Part shown: in pieces, positions 36,053 to 45,717 of the stretch | Position numbering within the stretch: the stretch's first letter is position 1 | Layout of the letters: the number at the start of each line of letters is the position of its first letter | NCBI RefSeq assembly: GCF_004337695.1 | Contig: NZ_SJXJ01000005.1 | Location: 124,001-188,000 of the forward strand | Source of the DNA: Tenacibaculum sp. M341 | GTDB taxonomy: Bacteria > Bacteroidota > Bacteroidia > Flavobacteriales > Flavobacteriaceae | Direction of reading: 5' to 3' | Length of the DNA stretch: 64,000 nt | Position numbers and translations under genes: made by a program | The notes under the pieces: model-generated | What the model was told of the DNA's origin: nothing | Database searches by the model: none | The model's input: the letters and a program-made list of their open reading frames with translations, nothing else

Positions 36053-38008
36053 TTAGCGTCTTCTTTTTCCCTTAAACCCTTTGTTTTTTCTTCTGGATTC
36101 TTTTTTCTTCGGATTTGCAATAGCATCATCAAAAGTATTTCGAGTTTTTCCAGGTTTATTTTTTCGCCAAGATTTATCTTCTGGCAATAATTTTTTAAGT
36201 AAATCAGTACGTCCTACAGAAGTCAACTTATCTTTAATCCATTTTCTGTTTTCTTTCTTGTACCAAAAGAAAAATTTATGTTGATCTAACTTTTCTTGTT
36301 TGGTTTTAGGAGTTTTAGTAGGTTTTAAAGTATATGGATGATACCCACTGTAATAAATTACTGTGGCTACTGTCATAGGAGTAGGAGTGAACCCTTGAAC
36401 TTGTTCTAGTTGAAATCCCATATCTTTTGTTTCGGCTGCTAAATTAGCCATGTCTTCAGCTTCACAAGCTGGGTGACTAGAAATGAAATAAGGAATTAAC
36501 TGAAGGTTCAGTCTTTTCTTGATGTTAATACGATCAAAACGATCTTTAAACATATGAAAATACTTAAAAGAAGGTTTACGCATTAATTTTAAAACAGGAT
36601 CAGAAGTATGTTCAGGTGCTACTTTTAATCGCCCAGAAACATGATTCGTCATTACTTCTTCAGTATATGCATCTAGTTCTTTAGGATCAGCATTTTTATT
36701 AAATTCAGGAACCAACATATCGTGTCGAATACCACTACCAATAAATGATTTTTTTACTTTCGGATGTGAATCAACAGCCTTATAAAGCTCTGTTAAAGGT
36801 TTGTGAGAAGTATCTAAATTACTACAAATAACAGGAGAAATACAAGAAGGAGCAACGCATTTGTCACAAATCGATTGTATTTTTCCTTTCATTTTATACA
36901 TATTAGCAGAAGGTCCTCCAATATCAGATAAATAACCTTTGAAGTCATCCATTTTGGTAACCTTATCTACTTCTTTCAATACAGATTCTTGGCTACGACT
37001 TGCAATAAATTTTCCTTGGTGCGCAGAAATCGTACAAAAACTACATCCACCAAAACAACCTCTATGAATGTTTATAGAAAACTTAATCATTTCAAAAGCA
37101 GGAATTGGTCCTCTTTTGTTGTATTTTGGATGTGGTAATCTTGTGTATGGCAAATCAAAAGAAGCATCAATTTCCTTTTCTGTCATGGTTGGAAAAGGCG
37201 GATTGATGACTAATAATTGATCATCAATTTTCTGAAATATTCTACGAGCCATTAATTTATTAGACTCTTGCTCAATAATTTTAAAATTAGAAGCAAATGT
37301 TTTTTTGTCTTTTAAACAAGCTTGATGAGAAGCAATTTCAACATCTTCCCAATTTTTGTTTTTTGGAGTCTTTTCATCAGGTTGAACTAAAAAAGCGGTT
37401 TGTTTAATAGTACGTAAACTCGCAAAAGGAACTCCTTTTTGTAACAATTCAACAATTTCTCTTAGTGGCTGTTCTCCCATTCCATACACTAACATATCAG
37501 CTTTAGAAGTCTCTAAAATAGAAGGCATTAGTTTATCAGACCAATAATCATAATGCGTAACTCTTCTTAAAGAAGCTTCAATACCACCGATAAGTACTGG
37601 AACATCAGGAAACTTTTCTTTTAAAATTTTTGAATAAACTGAAGTAGCATAATCTGGACGGAAACCAATATCACCATTAGGAGTATAAGCATCTTTATCA
37701 CGTCTCTTTTTACTAGCAGTATAATTACTCACCATTGGATCCATACATCCACCAGTTACAGCAAAAAATAATCTAGGGGTACCTAACTTTGTAAAATCTT
37801 GTAAATTATCATGTACACTAGGTTGCGGTACAATGGCTACTTTTAAGCCGTAACTTTCTAAAATACGACCAATTACCGCAGGTCCAAAAGAAGGGTGATC
37901 AACATATGCATCACCACTAAATAAAATTACATCTAGCTCATCCCAACCTCTCAATTTTACTTCTTTTTTAGTTGTTGGTAACCAATCAGAAAGTCGTCTT
38001 AATCTCAT
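36053..38008 (-). CDS. YgiQ-family radical SAM protein
   Basis: A roughly 651-residue radical SAM enzyme of the YgiQ (UPF0313) family. An N-terminal domain with LPTTKKEVKLRGW and FGPAVIGRILE precedes the cluster motif CxxxCxxC in HRGCFGGCSFC (about residue 320), a long conserved C-terminal half (APEHTSDPVLKLMRKP) and a very basic tail. The start at 38008 (MRLRRLSDWLP) fits the family; the open frame extends to 38074. The reaction is not established to my knowledge. Confidence 0.9.
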   Translation of the reverse strand: MRLRRLSDWLPTTKKEVKLRGWDELDVILFSGDAYVDHPSFGPAVIGRILESYGLKVAIVPQPSVHDNLQDFTKLGTPRLFFAVTGGCMDPMVSNYTASKKRRDKDAYTPNGDIGFRPDYATSVYSKILKEKFPDVPVLIGGIEASLRRVTHYDYWSDKLMPSILETSKADMLVYGMGEQPLREIVELLQKGVPFASLRTIKQTAFLVQPDEKTPKNKNWEDVEIASHQACLKDKKTFASNFKIIEQESNKLMARRIFQKIDDQLLVINPPFPTMTEKEIDASFDLPYTRLPHPKYNKRGPIPAFEMIKFSINIHRGCFGGCSFCTISAHQGKFIASRSQESVLKEVDKVTKMDDFKGYLSDIGGPSANMYKMKGKIQSICDKCVAPSCISPVICSNLDTSHKPLTELYKAVDSHPKVKKSFIGSGIRHDMLVPEFNKNADPKELDAYTEEVMTNHVSGRLKVAPEHTSDPVLKLMRKPSFKYFHMFKDRFDRINIKKRLNLQLIPYFISSHPACEAEDMANLAAETKDMGFQLEQVQGFTPTPMTVATVIYYSGYHPYTLKPTKTPKTKQEKLDQHKFFFWYKKENRKWIKDKLTSVGRTDLLKKLLPEDKSWRKNKPGKTRNTFDDAIANPKKKESRRKNKGFKGKRRR

Positions 38009-38079
38009 ATTTTGCAAAGTTAAGCTATTTTCTTTCAATTTCGTATTTTTGTCGGCTACTAAACAAAAAATCAATTATT

Positions 38080-39654
38080 ATGAAAAAAATAACATTGCTG
38101 TTGCTATTGTTAACTTCACTTATTTATGCCCAGGAATTTAAAATAACTAAGAGTGAGATTTTTAAAGACAAAAAGAAGCATAGTTTTTTAGCATATTCTT
38201 TAGATGACGGAGCGGGAGGAGTAATAACAATTAGGAAGTATTTAGGAGGTTTTCCTTTTAAAAAGATAAAAGGATATTACATTCAACATTTCGATAAAGA
38301 TTTAAAGCTGAAAAATGAGTTTAACTATGAAGTTAAAAAGAACAGAATAGAGGAGGCTTTTGTAAAAGATGGTCAGTTAAATTTAATAGAATTTGAACAA
38401 TCATCTAAAGAAAAAAGTTTAATCTATACTGTAAAAAAGAGTGGATTAGATGAATTTAACTTTACATCTAAAGAGTTGTTGTCAGTTTCAGAAGACAATG
38501 TAAAAAACTATTTCGGATTTATGATTTTTCCTCTTTACTTTGATAATGGATTCAATCAAATGGATAGAAATCATTTAGGAGAAGTTGTAATGTCTGGAAA
38601 TCAAAAGTTTTTTGCAATTAATTTTGACTTTAAAGATAAAAAACAAGAGACTCATAAAGTTTTTGTTTTTAATGATGATTTTGAACTTGTGTACGATAAA
38701 TTCATTAAAAAGGATATAAAAGATAAGTATTTCGATTATCATACAATTGAAGTAGATGATAATGATGGATCTGTTTATTTTTTAGGGAAGTCATATGAAA
38801 ATAGTTCAAGAAAAGAGCGTAAAAAAGGAAAAGCGAATTACCATTTTGAATTGACTAAAATTAATAAAAATGAAGAGAAAAGTTTCAGTTTTAAAGAACC
38901 AGAAAAATCAATAGGTTCATTATCGTTAATAAGAACTAACGATCAGTTGTCATGCGTTGGGTTTTATGGAAATAAAAAAGAACATAAATACAATGGAGTA
39001 ATTGTTTACAAATTGAATCCAAGTTCTTTAGAAATAAACAATAAAAAACTGAATCCTTTTTCTGAGGAGTTTTTATTTGATAAATATGGAAGTAATGAAA
39101 GAAAGAAAAAGAGAAAAAGCAAAAAAGGAATTACAAATATTGTTTTTAAAAGTGTGCAAGCTTTAGCAAATGGAGATATTGTAATAAATGCTGAAGAAGA
39201 TTACATTTCTACACATACTTATATGAGTGGAAATGGAGGAATGGTGACAACAACAGTTCATCATTTTGATGATTTGATATCTTTAAGAATTGATAGCGAA
39301 GGAAGTTTAAAGTGGGCTAGAAACATTATGAAAAAACAAACAGGAGTAGATAATAGTTCGTTTACTCCAATAACTGTTGGAGAGACTACATATTTGTTTA
39401 TCAATTGTTCTGATAAGATTAAGAAATTAAGAGATGATAGAATTTCTTTTAAGCAAACATCTGCAAAAAAATCAAACCTTTATGTGGTTTCTATTTCAGG
39501 AAATGGAAAGTTTGACTACAAGAAACTAATAGATAAAAAAGACTCTGAAGTTTATTACAAGGTTAACAATGGAAACGTTGATGCTAATAACAATGAAGTA
39601 ACTCTTTTGGGTAAAAGAAAAAAGAAGTCTCAGATAATTAAAATAAAAATTTAA
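38080..39654 (+). CDS. Secreted protein of unknown function
   Basis: A 524-residue exported protein with a clear signal peptide (MKKITLLLLLLTSLIYAQ). The rest is beta-rich with many Lys/Asp/Asn loops and resembles a propeller-like or extended-strand protein, but I recognise no family. ATG at 38080 is used because the 36 codons upstream lie in the promoter shared with YgiQ and give no signal peptide. A TATTTTTG box at 38044-38051 is a possible -7 element. Confidence 0.65.
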   Translation: MKKITLLLLLLTSLIYAQEFKITKSEIFKDKKKHSFLAYSLDDGAGGVITIRKYLGGFPFKKIKGYYIQHFDKDLKLKNEFNYEVKKNRIEEAFVKDGQLNLIEFEQSSKEKSLIYTVKKSGLDEFNFTSKELLSVSEDNVKNYFGFMIFPLYFDNGFNQMDRNHLGEVVMSGNQKFFAINFDFKDKKQETHKVFVFNDDFELVYDKFIKKDIKDKYFDYHTIEVDDNDGSVYFLGKSYENSSRKERKKGKANYHFELTKINKNEEKSFSFKEPEKSIGSLSLIRTNDQLSCVGFYGNKKEHKYNGVIVYKLNPSSLEINNKKLNPFSEEFLFDKYGSNERKKKRKSKKGITNIVFKSVQALANGDIVINAEEDYISTHTYMSGNGGMVTTTVHHFDDLISLRIDSEGSLKWARNIMKKQTGVDNSSFTPITVGETTYLFINCSDKIKKLRDDRISFKQTSAKKSNLYVVSISGNGKFDYKKLIDKKDSEVYYKVNNGNVDANNNEVTLLGKRKKKSQIIKIKI

Positions 39655-39674
39655 GATATAGTTATCTTTATCGT

Positions 39675-39714
39675 AAAAAGCCTTGTGATTTATTATGAAT
39701 TACAAGGCTTTTTT
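39675..39714 (+). terminator. Intrinsic terminator
   Basis: The stem AAAAAGCCTTGT / ACAAGGCTTTTTT (39675-39714) with further A-T pairs inside and T6 at the end follows the secreted-protein gene. Confidence 0.85.
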
Positions 39715-39793
39715 GATTTTTTAGTTTATAAATTTAATAGAAATATTCATTTTTTTATATTTACCACAATCAAACTAACATAAAATATTAAAA

Positions 39794-40621
39794 ATGAATT
39801 GTAAAAATTGTGATCATGCATTAGAAGATGATGATCTTTTCTGTGAAAATTGTGGAGCTAAAGTTATTAAAGAGAGAATTACAACTAAGTTTTTATTAAG
39901 AGAACTTTTAGCAAGCTTGGGGTGGGATAGCTTATATTGGAGAACATTGAAGAAAATGTTTACAAAACCTCAAGAAGTGTTAACTGAATATGTTGGTGGT
40001 ACTAGAAAAAAATACATCAATCCTTTTTCTCATTTACTTATTGGAACCGCTTTGTTTTTAGCTGTGATTAATATTTTTAAAAAAGATTTTGATAATATTT
40101 TATACGCAATAAATAAAGAACAAGTAGAATTGTCTAAAAAGGATTTAACCAAAATAAAGGGGACAATTTCTGATGCTGAATTTAAAGATTTAACAAGACG
40201 AAAAGAAACAGCAGTAATGGTATTAAAGTACAATGACTTTATGCTTAAATATTTTAATATAATTGTACTTCTTTTTATACCACTCTTTGCATTTATTAGT
40301 AAATTAACTTATAAGAAACCCTATAATTATGGAGAGCATATTGTTATGAACGCGTACTTATATGGAACTTCAATGTACTTTTCAATAACAGTTTTAATTT
40401 TAGCAGTATTAATTCATCCTAAAATTTATTATTCTACAACTTTTATTTTTATGATTTACTACTTGTTGGTATTCAGTAAAATATATAAACATTCTTTTGG
40501 CAAAGCAATATTAAAACTATTACGTTTTTTACTATTGTTTTTACTAACAATGCTCGTATTCATGTTGTTGTTAGGTATTATAATTGCGATAGTAATGATA
40601 GCCACTAAAGTATTGACATAA
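39794..40621 (+). CDS. DUF3667 zinc-ribbon membrane protein
   Basis: A 275-residue protein with an N-terminal zinc ribbon (CKNCDHALEDDDLFCENCG, two CxxC pairs), the DUF3667 segment (TKFLLRELLASLGW, PQEVLTEYVGGTRKKYINPF) and four to five C-terminal membrane helices. DUF3667 proteins are common in Bacteroidetes and have no known function. Monocistronic. Confidence 0.85.
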   Translation: MNCKNCDHALEDDDLFCENCGAKVIKERITTKFLLRELLASLGWDSLYWRTLKKMFTKPQEVLTEYVGGTRKKYINPFSHLLIGTALFLAVINIFKKDFDNILYAINKEQVELSKKDLTKIKGTISDAEFKDLTRRKETAVMVLKYNDFMLKYFNIIVLLFIPLFAFISKLTYKKPYNYGEHIVMNAYLYGTSMYFSITVLILAVLIHPKIYYSTTFIFMIYYLLVFSKIYKHSFGKAILKLLRFLLLFLLTMLVFMLLLGIIIAIVMIATKVLT

Positions 40622-40630
40622 ACAAAATAA

Positions 40631-40669
40631 AACCCTTTTTCAAAAGTTGATCACTTTTGAAAAAGGGTT
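40631..40669. terminator. Bidirectional intrinsic terminator
   Basis: The 16-bp stem AACCCTTTTTCAAAAG / CTTTTGAAAAAGGGTT with a 7-base loop lies between convergent genes. Confidence 0.85.
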
Positions 40670-40688
40670 ATTAAAAGCTAAAATTATA

Positions 40689-41852
40689 TTAATTCGCTAA
40701 AACCGTGAAAGGTTTTAATGTTACTGTAGCATTTCTTGCAGCTCCTTTGTAGTTTGTATATGTCTTATTCTTTTCAATAGTATAAAAAGAGTCTACATAA
40801 TCGTCATCGTTTGTAAAAGTACCACTAGGCATTGCTTGAATAATAGCACCAGCCACTTGTCCTAAAACATTTACCCATGGTTGAGCAGTAAAGATTCCGA
40901 TAATTTGGAATACTCCAGATACAATAGCTTGTGTTAATTCTTGATAGTTTTCACCGCTATCTTTTTCAAATAATTGAATGTTTGCAGCTTGATATTGATA
41001 ATCGTCCCAGAATAATAAAATTTGATTAGGGTAGTACACTTCATCCTTATAATCTAAATAATACATTGGAATAATTTTTATTTCAGGAGTATTATTATTG
41101 TCTTTAATTCCAGAAGTAATAGCATAAATTTCAGCAGCACCACTAATCCAAGGCTCTTGATCGTCATCTAAAACAATACGCTCAAGTTTAGTAGTTTCTA
41201 AATTCGCTTTGTTTGCTGGAGTGTATCCTTTATCTAATTTAGTTTTAGTAAAACGTTCATTTTGAAGACCTTCTTTTCTTAAAATTTCATTCATTTTTTC
41301 CACTTCAAGTTTCAAAGCTTCAAAACCACTATTTTCTATTACAATTACAGGTTGTTTTGGAGCCTCTTTAGGATCTAAGTATACTAATTCTTTTGTTAAA
41401 GTATATGCCTCTACTTTAGTCCAAGTATTTTCATTTCCTTCAGGAGTAAAAGAAATCAATACATTTTCAAAATCATTCTCATTAATTTCGTTTTGTAACC
41501 AAAGCTCTAAAACTTCAACAGATTTACTTTTTGTACTATTCAGTTCATTTAAATAAGCTACTTGCTTTTCTAAATTTTTGAAGGCTTTTGTATTGGTTTG
41601 ATTCGTATTTTGGTTAAGAACCGTACTCAATGCAATACTAGGTGTTTGATTTTTTAGTTGCGTAAAAAGAGTGTTTTTAAAGTTGTTATCTTGCATTAAA
41701 TCGATAAGATTAAAAGCAATTTCTTTTTTACTCAGTTTTAGGTCAGATGAATTGTCTATAGCTTCATTGTCAATAATTGATTCATTGTTAGCGCAACCAA
41801 CAATAATTAGGGAGATGATTAAACTTTTAATTAATAGTTTTAAATGATTCAT
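40689..41852 (-). CDS. DUF3103-like lipoprotein
   Basis: A 387-residue lipoprotein (signal ending LIIVGCAN). The C-terminal half carries DQEPWISGAAEIYAITSG, YPNQILLFWDDY and PSGTFTNDDDYVDSFYTIE, which I associate with the DUF3103 family; assignment is from memory. The repeated acidic clusters could bind calcium. It has its own long 5' region (212 bases) with no clear promoter. Confidence 0.65.
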   Translation of the reverse strand: MNHLKLLIKSLIISLIIVGCANNESIIDNEAIDNSSDLKLSKKEIAFNLIDLMQDNNFKNTLFTQLKNQTPSIALSTVLNQNTNQTNTKAFKNLEKQVAYLNELNSTKSKSVEVLELWLQNEINENDFENVLISFTPEGNENTWTKVEAYTLTKELVYLDPKEAPKQPVIVIENSGFEALKLEVEKMNEILRKEGLQNERFTKTKLDKGYTPANKANLETTKLERIVLDDDQEPWISGAAEIYAITSGIKDNNNTPEIKIIPMYYLDYKDEVYYPNQILLFWDDYQYQAANIQLFEKDSGENYQELTQAIVSGVFQIIGIFTAQPWVNVLGQVAGAIIQAMPSGTFTNDDDYVDSFYTIEKNKTYTNYKGAARNATVTLKPFTVLAN

Positions 41853-42064
41853 TATTTTTTAATTTGTGGTTAATAATGAATAAATTTAGATAAAAATAAA
41901 GTTTAAGTTATTGAAAATCATTTGTTTTTAATGGATTGTTAAAAGAAATAGTGATTTTCCTTACGTTAACTTAACGTTTGTAGTGAGTTTTTGAGATGTA
42001 AATTTACATTAAATTAACTTTTGAGTTAAGTTGTAAAGTACTTGAAAGTCAGTAAAAACTTAAA

Positions 42065-42802
42065 TTATTTGTTGATTATAGTATGAGGAACTTTATTTAA
42101 ATCCCAATCAATCACTAATCCTCCAGCTAAAGATTGCGCTATTTCTTTACCATACAAGAATTCACATAAATATAGAGCAGCTTCAAATGATTTAGCTCCT
42201 CCTGCAGAAGTTATGTACTTGCCATCATGTACAAATAAAACTTCTTTACGCACATCTAATTCAGGAAACATAGTGCGCATTTTATCAATGTCAGAAGGGA
42301 AGGTAGTAGAAACCTTTCCGTTTAATAAATCAGCTTTAGCTAATACAAAAGCACCATCGCAATGAGAAGTAACATATAAAGCTTCTTTATCAACTTGTTT
42401 TACAAAATCAATCATTTTAGTATCCTCTAAATCTGTATCTAAATGATGTTCAGCACTAGGAACTACTAGAATATCTATTTTAGGTAATGAATCTTTTAAA
42501 TAGTTAAAATCAGGTATAATTTTCATTCCTTCAAATGTGGTTACTGGTTTATCAGTGTTTGCTACAGTAAAAACATTCATGGCTTTGATTCCTTCTCTAA
42601 AAATAGTATGCTGAAAAATATCAAAAGGAGCGGTTAATTCAGTATTAAAAGTACCATCCATTATCAAGAAGGCAACATTATATCTTCCCGAAACTAATTC
42701 AGGAAATTCTTTTTTAGTTTCTTTTACAGTTTTTGTTTCTACTTTAGAAGTGTTACAACTAATTACAATAGCAACTAAAAATAAATATAAAAAAGATCTC
42801 AT
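42065..42802 (-). CDS. DJ-1/PfpI-family lipoprotein
   Basis: A 245-residue lipoprotein (signal ending AIVISCNT) with a DJ-1/PfpI domain of the GlxA-like subgroup. The Cys nucleophile lies in SHCDGAFVLA and a C-terminal element in TSAGGAKSFEAAL. It resembles the N-terminal half of AraC-type GlxA regulators but lacks a DNA-binding domain and is exported, which is unusual. Function unknown. Confidence 0.8.
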   Translation of the reverse strand: MRSFLYLFLVAIVISCNTSKVETKTVKETKKEFPELVSGRYNVAFLIMDGTFNTELTAPFDIFQHTIFREGIKAMNVFTVANTDKPVTTFEGMKIIPDFNYLKDSLPKIDILVVPSAEHHLDTDLEDTKMIDFVKQVDKEALYVTSHCDGAFVLAKADLLNGKVSTTFPSDIDKMRTMFPELDVRKEVLFVHDGKYITSAGGAKSFEAALYLCEFLYGKEIAQSLAGGLVIDWDLNKVPHTIINK

Positions 42803-42994
42803 TTTGAATAATTAAAGTACTTAAAAGTTCAAATGTCATCAGTTTTATCAACATACAGAAGATAAAATGGTTCTTTAACATTTTATTAAGAAGTTTTTTA
42901 TTTCAAGTGAATGATATTTACATGCTTAATTATAATTAACATAGTATAAGTTTAGTAATTGTAGTATAAGCAAATAAACAAACAACTAAATTTT

Positions 42995-43046
42995 AAGGTT
43001 GTATTTTAATTTAGATTCTTCTATTTATTATTTATACAACCTTTTT
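42995..43046 (+). terminator. Terminator-like hairpin just before a start codon
   Basis: AAGGTTGTAT (42995-43004) pairs with ATACAACCTT (43034-43043) and is followed directly by a T run ending 6 bp before the ATG at 43053. It looks like an intrinsic terminator or attenuator in the leader of the CocE-like gene, or the end of an unseen small RNA. Confidence 0.55.
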
Positions 43047-43052
43047 TGTTAA

Positions 43053-45002
43053 ATGAAATCAAATAATCCAAGTTATAAACCAATGAAATTATATTTATAT
43101 GTCTTAGTTTTTCTTATTGTTTCAGTAAGTTGTAAAAAAGAAAAAAAAATAGAAAAAGAAGCAGTAGCTACAAATACGTATGTAAAAGACAACTACACAA
43201 AGAAAGAAGTTAAAATAGCCATGCGTGATGGAGTAAAGTTACACGCAACTATATACACTCCAAAAGATACTACTAAAACCTATCCTATTTTATTACAAAG
43301 AACACCTTATAGTTGTAAACCATATGGAGAAGGAGAGTTTAAAGAAAAAATTGGTCCGAACATACATTTAATGAAAGAAGGAAACATCATCGTGTATGAA
43401 GATGTTAGAGGTAGATGGATGAGCGAAGGTGTATATGATAATATGAGAGCTTATATTCCGAATAAAAAAGAGAATGAAGCAGATGAAACAACTGATACAT
43501 ATGACACTATAGATTGGTTAGTTAAAAATGTAAAGCATTCGAATGGAAAAGTAGGAACTTGGGGAATTTCTTATCCAGGACATTATACTACAGTATCTAC
43601 AATAGATGCGCATCCTGCATTAAAAGCTGCGTCACCTCAAGCATGTATTGGAGATTTCTTTTTTGATGATTTTCATCATAATGGAGCATTTTTATTAAGT
43701 TATTTTAGAGCGGTTTCATTATTTGGAACTTACAAAGATCAGCCAACTGATTCAGCATGGTATTCATTTCCAGATATGCAGACAGAAGATCAGTATCAAT
43801 TCTTTTTAGATAAAGGACCTCTTAAAAACTTAAATTCATACTTTCAATATGAAAAATTAGATACCAAAGTAGTTGATAATAATAGAATTGATGATTTCTT
43901 TTGGAAGGAAATAGTTGAGCATCCAAATTACGATAGTACTTGGCAAAGTAAAGGGATTATTCAACATTTAAATAAAGTACCATCAACAGTAGCAACAATG
44001 ATTGTGGGTGGATGGTTTGATGCAGAAGATTTATACGGTCCTTTAGAAACTTATAAAGGAATAGAAAAGCACCAACCAAATAATTATAATACAATGGTTT
44101 TTGGTCCTTGGGATCACGGAGGATGGTCAAGAGATAAAGTAGCTAATAAAGTAGGGAACTATTATTTTGGAGATTCTATTTCATTAAAATTTCAGAAAGA
44201 AATTGAAACTAAATTCTTCAATCATTTCTTAAAAGGAGACGGAAGTAAAAAATCAGGATTGCCAGAAGCGTATGTATATGATACAGGAAAAAAAGGTTGG
44301 AAATCATATGATGCTTGGCCTCCTAAAGGAATTAAAAAACAATCATTTTATTTATCAAGTAATCAAGAGTTAACAGCAACACAGAAAAGTGAGCGTGTAA
44401 AGATTGATTATATAAGTGATGTTAAGCGTCCTGTTCCTTATTCAGAAGATATTAAAACAGTATTTACTCCTAGAAAATACATGACCGATGATCAACGTTT
44501 TGCTGCTAGAAGACCAGATGTTTTAGTGTTTGAAACTGATGTACTTACTGAAGATTTTACGTTAGCTGGTGATATTTTAGCAAAATTAAAAGTAGCTACT
44601 ACAGGTACAGCTGCCGATTGGATTGTAAAGGTTATTGATGTGCATCCGGCAGATTTAGAAAATGATAATGAAGAAATGCAAACGCATTTAAAATTGAGTA
44701 ATTATCATATGATGGTACGTAGCGAGGTAATGAGAGGACGTTTTAGAAATAGTTTTTCAAATCCAGAGCCTTTTAAACCAAATCAAAAGACAGCTGTAAA
44801 TGTTAAATTACAAGATGTGTTTCATACCTTTAAAAAGGGGCATAAATTACAGATTCAAGTCCAAAGTACTTGGTTTCCTTTAATAGACTTGAATCCACAA
44901 ACTTATGTTGATAATATTTATAAAGCAGAAGCAAAAGATTTTAAAACGCAAACGCATTCTGTTTTTTCTGATTCGCAAATTGAATTTACGGTATTAGAGT
45001 AA
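43053..45002 (+). CDS. CocE/NonD-family hydrolase lipoprotein
   Basis: A 649-residue exported alpha/beta hydrolase of the X-Pro dipeptidyl-peptidase S15/CocE group. An N-terminal catalytic domain has the nucleophile in GTWGISYPGH and the oxyanion Tyr in LLQRTPYS; a helical cap and a C-terminal jelly roll follow (from about 480). An in-frame ATG at 43083 (MKLYLYVLVF..VSVSC) gives a better lipoprotein signal and may be the real start, in which case the terminator-like hairpin is part of the leader. It probably cleaves acyl esters or amides or X-Pro peptides. Confidence 0.87.
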   Translation: MKSNNPSYKPMKLYLYVLVFLIVSVSCKKEKKIEKEAVATNTYVKDNYTKKEVKIAMRDGVKLHATIYTPKDTTKTYPILLQRTPYSCKPYGEGEFKEKIGPNIHLMKEGNIIVYEDVRGRWMSEGVYDNMRAYIPNKKENEADETTDTYDTIDWLVKNVKHSNGKVGTWGISYPGHYTTVSTIDAHPALKAASPQACIGDFFFDDFHHNGAFLLSYFRAVSLFGTYKDQPTDSAWYSFPDMQTEDQYQFFLDKGPLKNLNSYFQYEKLDTKVVDNNRIDDFFWKEIVEHPNYDSTWQSKGIIQHLNKVPSTVATMIVGGWFDAEDLYGPLETYKGIEKHQPNNYNTMVFGPWDHGGWSRDKVANKVGNYYFGDSISLKFQKEIETKFFNHFLKGDGSKKSGLPEAYVYDTGKKGWKSYDAWPPKGIKKQSFYLSSNQELTATQKSERVKIDYISDVKRPVPYSEDIKTVFTPRKYMTDDQRFAARRPDVLVFETDVLTEDFTLAGDILAKLKVATTGTAADWIVKVIDVHPADLENDNEEMQTHLKLSNYHMMVRSEVMRGRFRNSFSNPEPFKPNQKTAVNVKLQDVFHTFKKGHKLQIQVQSTWFPLIDLNPQTYVDNIYKAEAKDFKTQTHSVFSDSQIEFTVLE

Positions 45003-45004
45003 CA

Positions 45005-45577
45005 CTATAAGTGTTTACGAATTCTGCTTAAAGATTGAGGTGTAATGTTTAAGTAAGAAGCAATTAAATAGTCAGGTACATCTTGAACTAATTTAGGTAC
45101 ATCCTTAATTAGTTTAAGATACCTTTCTTCAGCACTTAGACTATGTAAGTTAAAAACTTGATTTAAAGTGCTTACATAAGCATTTTGAATACTAATTCTG
45201 AAAAAGCGTTCAAATATTGGATACTTTTCTGTTAGCCTATCAAAAGTTTCATGAGATATCAATAACAACTCTGTTTTACTGTATGTTTGAATATTAAATT
45301 GTGTAGGATTACCAGAAAAAAAACTGTACAAGTCACCTAGCCATGATCCTTCTGATCTAATTTGTAGAACATGTCTGTTACCACTGTTGTCAAAGCGGTA
45401 GTTTACCATTAAACCTTTATTAATAAACGGAAGAAACTTGATAACTTCTCCTTCTTGTATTACAAATTCTTTTTTTTTAAGCGTTTTCACTTCTAATTCT
45501 TTTTCTAAATCAAGATAAGTTTCAATAGGTAAGTCTATATGTTTTTTGAAAGCTTGAAATAGTAAAGGGTATTTCAT
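45005..45577 (-). CDS. Crp/Fnr-family regulator
   Basis: A 190-residue Crp/Fnr-like protein with the cNMP-binding-type barrel and an HTH (YLIASYLNITPQSLSRIRKHL). The third such paralogue in the window, more distant from the other two. It converges with the CocE-like gene with only 2 bp between stop codons. Confidence 0.85.
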   Translation of the reverse strand: MKYPLLFQAFKKHIDLPIETYLDLEKELEVKTLKKKEFVIQEGEVIKFLPFINKGLMVNYRFDNSGNRHVLQIRSEGSWLGDLYSFFSGNPTQFNIQTYSKTELLLISHETFDRLTEKYPIFERFFRISIQNAYVSTLNQVFNLHSLSAEERYLKLIKDVPKLVQDVPDYLIASYLNITPQSLSRIRKHL

Positions 45578-45717
45578 AAAATTTAAGGGTTTGTTATTTT
45601 TATTTAGACGAGGTAAAAATTGTGTTTTTTTTGTTAAAAACCAACTAATATTCCCAAAATTATAGCATAAGATAATTAAAATATTTGTCTTTTAAGTGTT
45701 ATTTTATTCTTTTTTAG

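Noticed and set aside
38015..38022. Leaderless promoter for YgiQ (TAACTTTG on the minus strand just before 38008)
   Set aside because: No TTG box at 17-19 bp, and the match could be chance in AT-rich sequence.
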